Assembly: GCA_002455605.1 (NCBI GenBank) | Contig: DKLE01000184.1 | Coordinates: 12,363 to 35,665, forward strand | DNA length: 23,303 nt | Direction of reading: 5' to 3' | Source: Firmicutes bacterium UBA6648 | GTDB lineage: Bacteria > Bacillota > Clostridia > Peptostreptococcales > Anaerovoracaceae | Shown here: piece after piece, positions 1 to 7,924 of the stretch | Layout of the letters: each line of letters opens with the position of its first letter | How positions within the stretch are numbered: the stretch's first letter is position 1 | Made by a program: the position numbers and the translations under genes | Notes under the pieces: generated by a model | The model's database searches: none | What the model saw: only the letters and a program-made list of their open reading frames with translations | What the model was told of the DNA's origin: nothing

Positions 1-1563
1 TTTATCATGGTATTTTTGCTGTCTGCCAGCAGGATTTCCTATCGAATGGTAAGAAATCTGAGGAGCCCGGGGGCCTTTAACAGCTTTGTGCTTCGAATAG
101 GCAGAAAGGATATAATAGGCGGGAATGTTACCAAGGTGATGGTCATTGGAGCAGGAGAAGCCGGGGCTTCCATGATTAATGAGATAAAGAATCATCACGA
201 ATACGGAAAAAAGGTGGTTGTGGCCATAGATGATGATGTATCCAAGCAGAAAAACAGAATTTGTGGGGTTAAGGTTTATGGAGGACGAAGTGAAATAAAA
301 CATGCCGCCAGAAAATACGGCGTGGATGAAATTATTATAGCGATTCCCTCTGCCAATAAGAGAGAGATTCAAGCCATTATGGAGGAATGCAAACGCACTC
401 GATGTAAGATTAAGATCCTGCCTAGCTTAATTGACTTAATCAATGATAAGGTAAGCATCAGTAAGCTGCGGGATGTGGATATTGAAGACTTTTTGGGTCG
501 TGAACCAGTGCATGTAAATCTGAGGGAGATAAGCAGCTACATTGAAGGAAAAATTGTTATGGTGACAGGCGGAGGCGGATCAATCGGCTCAGAGCTTTGC
601 CGGCAGATTGCAAAATTCAGGCCTCGAAGACTGGTTGCTGTGGACATCTATGAAAATACGGTTTTCGAGCTTGCCAATGAGCTGAAGGAAAACTTTGATT
701 TGCTTGAATTTGAAGTGGTTATTGCCTCTGTTCGAGATAAAAAAAGGATGCGGGAGGTTTTTGAGAAGTACAAGCCCCATGTGATCTTCCATGCAGCCGC
801 CCATAAGCATGTTCCGCTGATGGAAAGGAATCCAAAAGAAGCTGTGGTGAATAATATATTGGGAACCAAGAATATGGTTGATCTGGCAGAAGAATTTGCC
901 ACAGAAAAATTTGTGATGATTTCCACGGATAAGGCTGTGAATCCTACCAACGTAATGGGGGCAACCAAACGGGTGGGAGAAATGATTTTGCAGGAAAAAA
1001 GCCAGCAATCCAGAACAACCTTTGCTGCAGTACGCTTCGGTAATGTTTTGGGAAGCAATGGCTCGGTTATTCCCATTTTCAGAAAACAGATTGAAAAGGG
1101 AGGACCTGTTACGGTCACCCATAAGGATATTACCCGATATTTTATGACCATACCCGAGGCCGTGGAATTGGTAATTCAGACAGGCGCCATGGCTCAGGGC
1201 GGTGAAATCTTTATTTTAGACATGGGAGAACCGGTAAGAATTTTAGATTTAGCGGAAAACGTGATACGGTTATCGGGATATGTTCCTTATGTGGATATTG
1301 ATATTGTTGTGACTGGATTAAGACCCGGAGAAAAGCTTTATGAAGAGCTGCTTTTGGATGAAGAAGGGGTAGAAAAAACTGCACATAATAAAATTTACGT
1401 CGGTCATCCTCTGCCGGCAAATGCTGCATTAAAAGCTATGCTGGATGCAGAGGAACAGCAGGAATCCATCGAAACCAAAGTGAAGAGGATTTCAGATATG
1501 AGTGATACCGAGGTAAAGGAGTGGTTGCACGAAATCGTTCCTAATTATACACCGCAAAAATAG
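1..1563 (+). CDS. CapD/FlaA1-type nucleotide-sugar 4,6-dehydratase/epimerase, 5' truncated
   Basis: This is the C-terminal part of a polysaccharide-biosynthesis protein; the open frame runs in from the left edge, so the true start and the usual N-terminal membrane helices are outside the window. Two Rossmann folds are visible. The first is a CoA-binding-like domain starting at VMVIGAGEAGAS (about residue 45 of the visible part). The second is the catalytic extended SDR domain starting at MVTGGGGSIGSEL (about 185). The segment STDKAVNPTNVMGATKR carries the Ser...Met...Lys arrangement typical of the FlaA1/PglF/CapD branch, where Met replaces the usual Tyr. Family members convert UDP-GlcNAc-type sugars to 4-keto-6-deoxy or epimerised sugars for capsule, wall polymer or glycan synthesis, with the active site on the cytoplasmic face. 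The downstream LCP genes fit a cell-envelope polymer role. The exact sugar product cannot be told from sequence. Confidence 0.93.
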   Translation, partial: FIMVFLLSASRISYRMVRNLRSPGAFNSFVLRIGRKDIIGGNVTKVMVIGAGEAGASMINEIKNHHEYGKKVVVAIDDDVSKQKNRICGVKVYGGRSEIKHAARKYGVDEIIIAIPSANKREIQAIMEECKRTRCKIKILPSLIDLINDKVSISKLRDVDIEDFLGREPVHVNLREISSYIEGKIVMVTGGGGSIGSELCRQIAKFRPRRLVAVDIYENTVFELANELKENFDLLEFEVVIASVRDKKRMREVFEKYKPHVIFHAAAHKHVPLMERNPKEAVVNNILGTKNMVDLAEEFATEKFVMISTDKAVNPTNVMGATKRVGEMILQEKSQQSRTTFAAVRFGNVLGSNGSVIPIFRKQIEKGGPVTVTHKDITRYFMTIPEAVELVIQTGAMAQGGEIFILDMGEPVRILDLAENVIRLSGYVPYVDIDIVVTGLRPGEKLYEELLLDEEGVEKTAHNKIYVGHPLPANAALKAMLDAEEQQESIETKVKRISDMSDTEVKEWLHEIVPNYTPQK

Positions 1564-1607
1564 ATAAAAGAGTGCAAATAATTAGTATCATTAAAGGAGA
1601 ATCATGG

Positions 1608-2873
1608 ATGGATTTAAAAATAGATTTAACAAAGACCAAGCTTTCTGAAGAGCAACTTAAAGGATATTCACCCGACACGGAAAATGCGTTGGAGAGGCTT
1701 TGGTCAGGGAAAGAAGAATTTACCGGATGGGTGAAGCTGCCAATGCAAATCGATCCCGATGAGCTGGAAAAGATTTTAAACACGGCAATGATCATTCAGG
1801 ATCAATGCGATGAATTAATCGTAATAGGAATCGGAGGCTCTTATTTAGGTGCTCGCGCGGCTATTCATGCGTTGGTAGGGTTCGATGAGGTCTATGGAAC
1901 GGGAATAGAATCCAGCCGCTATCCTTCTGTAAAATTTGCGGGAAATACCATGAGTGCCGTTTACTTGAAGAAACTTTTAAAGGACATTCAAACAAAAGAG
2001 GTCTCTCTGTGTGTGATCTCAAAGTCAGGAACAACCATAGAACCCAGCATTGCCTTTGCAGTACTAAAAGAGGCAATGATAAATAAATACGGGAAGGAAA
2101 AAGCCTGTAAAAGGCTCTATGCCATTACTGATGCCAAGGAAGGAATCCTTCGGGCAGAAGCGGAACGGGAGGGTTATGTCACTTTTAAGGTGCCGGATGA
2201 CATTGGCGGGCGGTATTCTGTGCTTACTCCTGTAGGTCTGCTGCCGATGGCGGCGGCGGGAATAGACATTAAAAGCATGCTGGCAGGGGCTGAGGCCATG
2301 GCCACGTCAACCGCCTGGGACTTTGATGCTGCAGATTATGCGGCAGCACGTTATGCCCTTTATCAATCCGGGAAGGCCATAGAAATTGTTGAGTATTATG
2401 AACCGCAGCTGGAGTTTTTTGCTGAGTGGTTGAAGCAATTGTTTGGCGAGAGTGAAGGAAAAGACGGCAAAGGCCTGTATCCCGATGCTCTTCGATTTAG
2501 TTCGGATCTGCACAGTATGGGGCAGTTTTTACAGCAGGGGCATCAAATATTTTTCGAGACTGTTCTGAATGTAGAGAAACCTTCTAAAGATATAATCATC
2601 CCGGACAGTGCAGGAGAGCTGCTGGCAGGGAAGAGTATGAACCAGATCAATAAAGCGGCCATGGAGGGTGTGATGGCTGCCCATGAAGCGGCAGGCATTC
2701 CTATGGTGCGCATAGACATCCCAGAGTTAAATGCATTTTATTTCGGGCAGATGATCTATTTCTTTGAAACGACTTGTGCGATTACCTCTTATTTAATGGG
2801 AGTAAATCCATTTAATCAGCCGGGCGTTGAACAATATAAGCAGGAAATGAAGCAAAAACTTATGGAATTATAA
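1608..2873 (+). CDS. pgi: Glucose-6-phosphate isomerase
   Basis: Interconverts glucose 6-phosphate and fructose 6-phosphate in the cytoplasm (glycolysis/gluconeogenesis, and supply of sugar precursors). Family marks are GIGGSYLGARAA (about residues 74-85), the phosphate-binding SKSGTTIEP (139-147), a glutamate-rich stretch EYYEPQLEFFAEW, the GQFLQQGHQ segment with the catalytic His, and a C-terminal Lys in GVEQYKQEM. At 421 residues it is slightly short of the roughly 450 typical of Bacillota enzymes but has all the expected blocks. I chose the ATG at 1608 because AAAGGAG at 1593-1599 sits 8 bases upstream. An in-frame ATG at 1572 would add 12 residues but has no ribosome binding site. It starts 44 bases after the dehydratase stop, with no terminator between them, so the two are probably cotranscribed. 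This pairs carbohydrate supply with wall-sugar synthesis (inference). Confidence 0.96.
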   Translation: MDLKIDLTKTKLSEEQLKGYSPDTENALERLWSGKEEFTGWVKLPMQIDPDELEKILNTAMIIQDQCDELIVIGIGGSYLGARAAIHALVGFDEVYGTGIESSRYPSVKFAGNTMSAVYLKKLLKDIQTKEVSLCVISKSGTTIEPSIAFAVLKEAMINKYGKEKACKRLYAITDAKEGILRAEAEREGYVTFKVPDDIGGRYSVLTPVGLLPMAAAGIDIKSMLAGAEAMATSTAWDFDAADYAAARYALYQSGKAIEIVEYYEPQLEFFAEWLKQLFGESEGKDGKGLYPDALRFSSDLHSMGQFLQQGHQIFFETVLNVEKPSKDIIIPDSAGELLAGKSMNQINKAAMEGVMAAHEAAGIPMVRIDIPELNAFYFGQMIYFFETTCAITSYLMGVNPFNQPGVEQYKQEMKQKLMEL

Positions 2874-3099
2874 AAAATAGTTTTTTGTAAGAATGATAAA
2901 ACCATATAAAAAAGTGTTTAAATGATGAGTTTTATCAAAGAATTCAAAAAAAATAGAAAATTGGTCGTGAAAAAAATAACGAAAATAGTTCTAAGGAAAA
3001 GAGATAAAAACCCTGTTTGTCAACCGCCAAACAGCTTGCACATCAATTGTTTTCTCTGATTGCGTTAAAAAAAAAACAACACAACTTGGTGGAATGTGG

Positions 3100-3105
3100 T
3101 ATAAT
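3100..3105 (+). promoter_or_regulatory. Extended -10 promoter of hbd
   Basis: TATAAT at 3100-3105 is preceded by TGG (3097-3099), giving an extended -10. No good -35 is seen 16-18 bases upstream (3077-3082 reads CAACAC). A short inverted repeat AGCAT/ATGCT (3115-3119 and 3125-3129) lies at the expected transcript start and could be an operator or chance. The rest of the 2874-3163 gap is very A/T-rich. It also holds a 7-bp stem CTGTTTG/CAAACAG at 3013-3034 and a loose 9-bp inverted repeat at 2894-2937, but no coding potential that I can support. Confidence 0.6.
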
Positions 3106-3166
3106 ATATCCAATAGCATGAACAATGCTTATGAAGGATTAACATAAACTAAGGAGGACAATTGTG

Positions 3167-4015
3167 ATGAAGAAAATTGGTGTATTAGGAACAGGTACAA
3201 TGGGAGCCGGCATTATTCAGGTTCTTGCTCAGAATGGATACGAAGTTGTATTAAGAGCAAGAAGAGAAACTTCTGTTGAAAAAGGTATCGCAACAGTAAA
3301 GAAGAATCTGGATAAGCTTGTTGCCAAAGAAAAGATTACTGCAGAAGCAAAAGAAGAAATCATGGGCAGAATTCATGGTTCAACAGATATCGCCATCGTT
3401 AAGGATGCTGATCTGATCATTGAAGCAGCCACAGAGGACATGGAATCCAAAAAAGCTTTATTCAAAGAATTGGATGAGCTTTGCAAGCCTGAAACTATTA
3501 TAGCTACAAATACGTCCGCTCTTTCAATTACTGAAATCGCAGCAGCCACAAACAGACCTGACAAGATTATCGGTATGCATTTCTTTAATCCGGTTCCGGC
3601 TATGAAGCTGGTTGAAATTGTTAAAGGTCTTACTACTTCCGAAGAAACAAGAACAACAATTGTTGAACTTGCGAAAGCTTTAGGAAAGACTCCGGTAGAT
3701 GTTGCAGAAGCCCCTGGCTTTGTTGTAAACAGAATTTTAATCCCTATGATTAATGAAGCAGTTGGTATTTTAGCTGACGGCGTGGCGAATGAAGAAGGAA
3801 TTGATGAAGCCATGAAGCTTGGTGCTAATCACCCAATGGGTCCTCTTGCATTAGGAGATTTGATTGGTCTTGATGTTTGCCTTGCAATTATGGAGACCCT
3901 TTACACAGAATTCGGTGATACAAAATACAGACCTCACCCATTACTAAGGAAGATGGTAAGAGCAAACAAGTTAGGAAGAAAAACCGGTGTTGGTTTCTTC
4001 GATTACAGCAAATAA
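3167..4015 (+). CDS. hbd: 3-hydroxybutyryl-CoA dehydrogenase
   Basis: NAD(P)-dependent reduction of acetoacetyl-CoA to 3-hydroxybutyryl-CoA, a step of clostridial butyrate/butanol formation or, in reverse, of fatty/amino acid fermentation. The N-terminal Rossmann motif IGVLGTGTMGAGI is followed by NTSALSITEIA, the catalytic-His block IGMHFFNPVPAMKLVEIV, GFVVNRILIPMINEAV, and the C-terminal ending GRKTGVGFFDYSK. The length (about 282 residues) is standard. AAGGAGG at 3151-3157 supports either the ATG at 3167 (spacing 9) or a GTG one codon earlier at 3164 (spacing 6); I prefer ATG. Unlike in many clostridia it is not beside crt, bcd, etf or thl. It has its own promoter and terminator and so is monocistronic. 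The strong ribosome binding site suggests high expression (inference). Confidence 0.95.
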   Translation: MKKIGVLGTGTMGAGIIQVLAQNGYEVVLRARRETSVEKGIATVKKNLDKLVAKEKITAEAKEEIMGRIHGSTDIAIVKDADLIIEAATEDMESKKALFKELDELCKPETIIATNTSALSITEIAAATNRPDKIIGMHFFNPVPAMKLVEIVKGLTTSEETRTTIVELAKALGKTPVDVAEAPGFVVNRILIPMINEAVGILADGVANEEGIDEAMKLGANHPMGPLALGDLIGLDVCLAIMETLYTEFGDTKYRPHPLLRKMVRANKLGRKTGVGFFDYSK

Positions 4016-4043
4016 GACTTAGTTTTACATAAAAGACTTTTTT

Positions 4044-4073
4044 AGGTCATCTGTTTTCAGATGACCTTTTTTT
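4044..4073 (+). terminator. Intrinsic terminator of hbd
   Basis: A perfect 10-bp stem AGGTCATCTG / CAGATGACCT with a TTTT loop is followed directly by a run of T to 4073. It lies 28 bases after the hbd stop. Confidence 0.95.
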
Positions 4074-4074
4074 C

Positions 4075-4103
4075 TTGCAAAAATCTGCAATTTAGTATAT
4101 ATT
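4075..4103 (+). promoter_or_regulatory. Sigma-A-type promoter of the first LCP gene
   Basis: TTGCAA (4075-4080) and TATATT (4098-4103) are separated by 17 bases. The -35 begins just after the hbd terminator T-run, so the LCP gene has its own transcription start about 20 bases before its ribosome binding site. Confidence 0.6.
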
Positions 4104-4130
4104 GAAGAGATGATTTATTAAAAGGGGAAA

Positions 4131-5099
4131 ATGGAGATGAATAATAAAAAACAACTTATACAATTTTTTTTAATATCCTTGGCGATATTTACAATAGCCC
4201 TTTTACCTGTACGTTTTACTTTAGGAAAAGTTGGAGAGGTTCGTATATTTGGGGGAGACGAATCGATCAAAGACGAAATGGGCTATATTGTGGATGAAAG
4301 CGGGCCTTATTATGAGCTGTTTTCAAAAAGCGATCGAGTAAATATTTTAGTGTTGGGAGATAATGACGGGTTGACCGATACTATCATGTTGGCCAGCTAT
4401 GACATGAAAAATCAGAGGGTGGATGTTATTTCAGTGCCTCGTGATACCTATTATGCCAGGCCAGATCACAAGGGTGCCGCTTCACAAAAAATAAATGCAA
4501 TTTATGGAAGTCAAGGCGTTATTGAGACTGCCAAAGCTGTCAGTGATACGTTACTGGGGATTCCTATCAATTATTATGCCGTGATAGAGTTCAGTGATGT
4601 GGAGAAAATAGTAGATAAAATCGGCGGAGTGCCTATGAATATCCCGTTTACTATGAAATATGACGATCCATATGATAAGCCGCCCCTTCATATCTATATT
4701 GAGAAAGGGCAGCAGACCTTAAATGGTAAAAAGTCTGTTCAGTTTCTGAGATACAGAAAAGGGTATCCGGAAGGTGATATCGGACGGGTAAAAGCCCAGC
4801 AGGAATTTATTAAATCAGCAGTTAAGCAGGCAATCGGCCCCAATTTGCCAAGTGTGGTAAAACTGGGGCTGGAGGAAATCGATTCCGATATAACTTTAGG
4901 AATGGCTACTAAAATAGCCACAAAAGCAATCGGTCTTGACGCAGAGAATATGTCTACATATTTGATTCCAGGGGGGCCAAAAACTGTAAATGGTGCATCT
5001 TATTGGTTTGCGGATACCACTAAGGTGGGAGATATGATTGAAGAAATATATAATCCGCCTGCTGAAGACGAATCAAAAACTGAAACAGAAGCAGAATAA
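4131..5099 (+). CDS. LytR-CpsA-Psr (LCP) family glycopolymer ligase, paralogue 1
   Basis: LCP enzymes are membrane-anchored and act outside the cell, moving lipid-linked teichoic acid or capsule polymers onto peptidoglycan. A single N-terminal membrane helix (about residues 9-28) is followed by the LCP domain. GDNDGLTDTIMLASYD and VISVPRDTYY hold the conserved Asp (D83) and Arg (R104); the C-terminal half has QFLRYRKGYPEGDIGRVKAQQEF with the second conserved Arg block. An acidic tail (PPAEDESKTETEAE) ends the protein. The ATG at 4131 is 3 bases from AAAGGGG; the in-frame ATG at 4137 is 9 bases away and may be the real start, giving 320 residues. The gene is about half identical in motif order to the next one, so the pair is a tandem duplication. 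Which polymer it transfers is unknown; the sugar-modifying enzyme at the left edge fits a wall-polymer locus. Confidence 0.9.
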   Translation: MEMNNKKQLIQFFLISLAIFTIALLPVRFTLGKVGEVRIFGGDESIKDEMGYIVDESGPYYELFSKSDRVNILVLGDNDGLTDTIMLASYDMKNQRVDVISVPRDTYYARPDHKGAASQKINAIYGSQGVIETAKAVSDTLLGIPINYYAVIEFSDVEKIVDKIGGVPMNIPFTMKYDDPYDKPPLHIYIEKGQQTLNGKKSVQFLRYRKGYPEGDIGRVKAQQEFIKSAVKQAIGPNLPSVVKLGLEEIDSDITLGMATKIATKAIGLDAENMSTYLIPGGPKTVNGASYWFADTTKVGDMIEEIYNPPAEDESKTETEAE

Positions 5100-5233
5100 T
5101 ATAAAAAGCAGTACTATTTTTAAGGATGTCCTTTTTTGATTTATAGTATTTATTTTTGTGCGCAAATAGTATAGAATATTAGTTCAGGAATAGTAAAAGG
5201 GAAACGGAAGCAAGAGAGGTTATAAACGGATAA

Positions 5234-6367
5234 ATGAACAGAGCTGAGAAGAAGCAAAGAGCTAGGGAAAGAGAAGAAAGAGCAAGGCAGAGAGAAGTGG
5301 AACGCTTGGGCTATGATTACGAGGATTGCCAAGCTGTACAAGTTTCTAAAGCCGAAAATAAAAAATATAAGAAAACAGCCAGTAGCGGAAAAATTTTTTT
5401 AAGGACCTTTATTATCGCATTTGCCATATTGACTGCGGGAAGCCTGGGAATAACTTCTGCCATTGATAAAATTGCAAATCTAAACCCATTCGACCCGGGA
5501 GAGGAATACACGCCTGTACTGGAAGAGGAATTGAAGCTGGAATCTTTGGTGGATGAAAATAGTCCTTTCTTTCGGTCCTTTAAAGATGCTAAGAGAGCTA
5601 ACGTTCTTCTGATTGGAGTAAACGGCGGACTGACGGATACCATCATGCTGGTAAGCTTTGATATGGATGGTAAAAAGGTAGATGTGATCTCCGTACCAAG
5701 AGATACATACTATCCGCGAAAAGGCTACAACGGGCTGGCAGAGAAAAAACTAAATGCTGCTTATAAAGGAAATCCTGTGAATACGGCTAAAGCTGTCAGT
5801 GAGCTTCTCTGCGGCATGCCGATTAATTATTACGCGGTCATTGAATACGACGGACTTAAAAAAATAGTGGATTCAATGGGCGGTGTACCTATGGACGTTC
5901 CAAATATAAATAAAAAAGGCGGTATGTATTATAACGATCCTTATGACAAACCTCCTTTGAAAATCGCTATACCGGCAGGACAGCAGACCTTGGACGGGGA
6001 ACATGCCGTTCAGTTCTTACGATTCCGGCACGGATATGCAGAAGGCGATTTGGGAAGAGTAAAAGCCCAGCAGGAATTTATGAAAAGTGCATTCAGGCAA
6101 TGTATCGGCCTTAACCTTCCTTCTGTTGCCAAAACTGTGTTCCAAAATGTAGATTCAGACATCACTTTGGGAACCGCCATAGGGCTGGCTACTAAAGGGG
6201 TAGGAATTTCAGGAGACAGCATTTCAACCTATACACTTCCAAACAATCCGGATCCGGACCCACCATACTATGTTTATCCAGATACTGACAAAATTCAAGA
6301 AATGGTAAGACAGATTTATTCGGTTCAGTCAGACAGCACCACTGAAGGTGCGGTAACGACAGATTAA
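5234..6367 (+). CDS. LytR-CpsA-Psr (LCP) family glycopolymer ligase, paralogue 2
   Basis: Second LCP-type ligase of 377 residues. It differs from its neighbour in having a long, highly charged cytoplasmic N-terminus (residues 1-53, rich in Arg/Glu/Lys: KKQRAREREERARQR), probably a short helix or coiled coil inside the cell, then one membrane helix at about 54-76. The extracellular LCP domain repeats the same signatures: GVNGGLTDTIMLVSFD, VISVPRDTYYP, DSMGGVPMDVP, QFLRFRHGYAEGDLGRVKAQQEF. The ATG at 5234 is preceded only by a weak AGAGAGG at 5212-5218, more distant than usual. The 134-base gap to paralogue 1 contains a short AAGG/CCTT hairpin followed by T's (5122-5137), a weak terminator candidate, so a separate promoter is possible but I could not place one confidently. 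The extended basic N-terminus may recruit cytoplasmic partners (inference). Confidence 0.9.
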   Translation: MNRAEKKQRAREREERARQREVERLGYDYEDCQAVQVSKAENKKYKKTASSGKIFLRTFIIAFAILTAGSLGITSAIDKIANLNPFDPGEEYTPVLEEELKLESLVDENSPFFRSFKDAKRANVLLIGVNGGLTDTIMLVSFDMDGKKVDVISVPRDTYYPRKGYNGLAEKKLNAAYKGNPVNTAKAVSELLCGMPINYYAVIEYDGLKKIVDSMGGVPMDVPNINKKGGMYYNDPYDKPPLKIAIPAGQQTLDGEHAVQFLRFRHGYAEGDLGRVKAQQEFMKSAFRQCIGLNLPSVAKTVFQNVDSDITLGTAIGLATKGVGISGDSISTYTLPNNPDPDPPYYVYPDTDKIQEMVRQIYSVQSDSTTEGAVTTD

Positions 6368-6420
6368 TATGTCAAAAAATTGACTGATAAAGTGAAGCTT
6401 GTCGAAATAATTTAGAAATG

Positions 6421-6461
6421 TATTATATACCCCCCCGGTCTGGGGGTTATATAATATTTTT
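6421..6461 (+). promoter_or_regulatory. 14-bp hairpin with T-run directly upstream of the rho ribosome binding site
   Basis: TATTATATACCCCC (6421-6434) pairs with GGGGG-T-TATATAATA (6442-6456) with one bulged T and a 7-base loop. Five T's follow to 6461, and the rho ribosome binding site AAGGGG begins at 6463. By shape it is an intrinsic terminator for the LCP gene upstream or an attenuator in the rho leader. The left arm contains seven consecutive C's, which a C-preferring Rho hexamer could bind (inference). A TTGACT at 6380-6385 is the only -35-like element nearby, with no convincing -10. Confidence 0.7.
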
Positions 6462-6475
6462 GAAGGGGAATTTTT

Positions 6476-7885
6476 ATGGAACAAAATGTTTTAAAAAATA
6501 AAAAGATCTCAGAGCTTAGGGAAATCGCAAAAGCGTTTTCTATTGAAGGCTATGAGAAAATGAAGAAGGCAGAGCTTCTGAACGCACTGGGAGCCGGAGG
6601 CCATTCCGAAAATGAAAATCAGTCGGCGGTGATGATCGATCCGGAGATTATAAAGGAAGCGGAGACAGCAGCCGCGCAGAATGAGATGGCTAAGTGTGAA
6701 GATAGTACGGAAGAAGATAGTGGGGAGCCCGCGGAACAAAAAACACATAAAGAAGAACGCCCGCAGGTAGAAGGAATTCTTGAATTGGCAGATGGTGGTT
6801 TTGGATTTTTAAGATTCTCTAATTTTTTAACCAGTGAGAAGGATGTATATGTATCTCCGTCGCAAATCAGAAGATTTAATTTAAAAACCGGAGACAAAAT
6901 CAAGGGAATTTCAAGAAAACCCAATGAAGGGGAGCGATTCGGCGCCTTGCTTTATGTTCTCACCGTTAACGGAGAGGAACCGGGCGAAGCCATTAAGAGA
7001 CCGGATTTTGATGATCTGACCCCTATTTTTCCAAAGGAAAGATTGTCCTTGGAAACAGGTTTAAGAAGTGATACAGCCATGCGGCTGATTGATTTGGTGG
7101 CTCCCATAGGAAAAGGGCAAAGAGGAATTATCGTTGCACCTCCTAAAGCGGGAAAAACCATACTGCTTAAAAAAATTGCCAATACCATAGAAGCAAAATA
7201 TCCCGAGGTAGAGATGATTGTACTCTTGGTAGATGAAAGGCCAGAAGAGGTAACGGATATGAAGCGCTCCCTGATAAGCGGAGAAGTTATTTACTCCACC
7301 TTTGATGAGATGCCTCAGCACCATGTGAAGGTGGCAGAGATGGTTTTGGCCCGTGCACAGAGATTGGCAGAGCATGGAAAAGATGTAGTTATCCTTTTGG
7401 ATAGCATTACAAGATTAGCCCGTGCATATAACCTGGTAGTTCCGGCTTCAGGAAGGACCCTGTCAGGGGGTCTGGATCCGGGTGCGCTACATAAACCCAA
7501 GAAATTCTTTGGTGCGGCGAGAAAGCTGGAAGAGGGAGGCAGCATTACTATATTGGCAACAGCTTTGGTAGAAACAGGCAGCCGTATGGACGATGTAATT
7601 TTTGAAGAATTTAAAGGAACGGGTAATATGGAACTTCATTTAGACAGAAAACTGTCAGAGAAGAGAATTTTCCCGGCTATTAACTTAAATAAATCCGGAA
7701 CAAGGCGGGAAGATTTGCTGATGAGTGCGGAAGAAATAGAGGCCGTATGGATGATGAGACGGGCTATGGCTAACCTGGGTACTCAAGAAGTGACGGAAAC
7801 CATTATTGATAATCTTGCTCATACTAGAAATAATGCGGATTTTATTCAAGTAATAAAAAAGAGTAAGCTTGCCGAACAGAAATAG
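6476..7885 (+). CDS. rho: Transcription termination factor Rho
   Basis: Hexameric RNA-dependent ATPase that releases transcripts at Rho-dependent sites. Domains in order: an N-terminal SAP-like Rho_N domain (about 5-38, KISELREIAKAFSIEGYEKMKKAELLNAL); an acidic, low-complexity linker (about 42-95) as often found in Gram-positive Rho; the cold-shock-like primary RNA-binding domain (97-165, VEGILELADGGFGFLRF); and the RecA-like motor with Walker A APPKAGKT (221-228), Walker B VVILLDS (304-310), and the Q-loop/R-loop region GRTLSGGLDPGALHKPKKFFGAARKLEEGGS. The residues contacted by bicyclomycin in other Rho proteins appear conserved. The ATG at 6476 is 7 bases after AAGGGG. It starts a run of closely spaced genes (39-, 24- and 18-base gaps) through 11107, so it is probably the first gene of an operon with DUF1385, prmC and the MFS gene. 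Confidence 0.98.
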   Translation: MEQNVLKNKKISELREIAKAFSIEGYEKMKKAELLNALGAGGHSENENQSAVMIDPEIIKEAETAAAQNEMAKCEDSTEEDSGEPAEQKTHKEERPQVEGILELADGGFGFLRFSNFLTSEKDVYVSPSQIRRFNLKTGDKIKGISRKPNEGERFGALLYVLTVNGEEPGEAIKRPDFDDLTPIFPKERLSLETGLRSDTAMRLIDLVAPIGKGQRGIIVAPPKAGKTILLKKIANTIEAKYPEVEMIVLLVDERPEEVTDMKRSLISGEVIYSTFDEMPQHHVKVAEMVLARAQRLAEHGKDVVILLDSITRLARAYNLVVPASGRTLSGGLDPGALHKPKKFFGAARKLEEGGSITILATALVETGSRMDDVIFEEFKGTGNMELHLDRKLSEKRIFPAINLNKSGTRREDLLMSAEEIEAVWMMRRAMANLGTQEVTETIIDNLAHTRNNADFIQVIKKSKLAEQK

Positions 7886-7924
7886 AAGTAAGAACTGTAA
7901 AAATACTTACAACAGGAGCAAAAT

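Noticed and set aside
589..1151. Long open frames opposite the CapD-type gene
   Set aside because: They lie wholly antisense to a clear conserved gene, have no ribosome binding site and no recognisable family pattern.
2894..2937. TGATAAAAC/GTTTTATCA inverted repeat after pgi as a terminator
   Set aside because: A/T-only stem with a 26-base loop and no T-run; chance is likely in such AT-rich DNA.
5112..5148. TACTAT...ATAGTA with inner AAGGA/TCCTT between the LCP genes as a strong terminator
   Set aside because: The inner stem is only 4-5 bp with a very short loop and the outer arms are far apart; kept only as a weak terminator mention in the second LCP entry.
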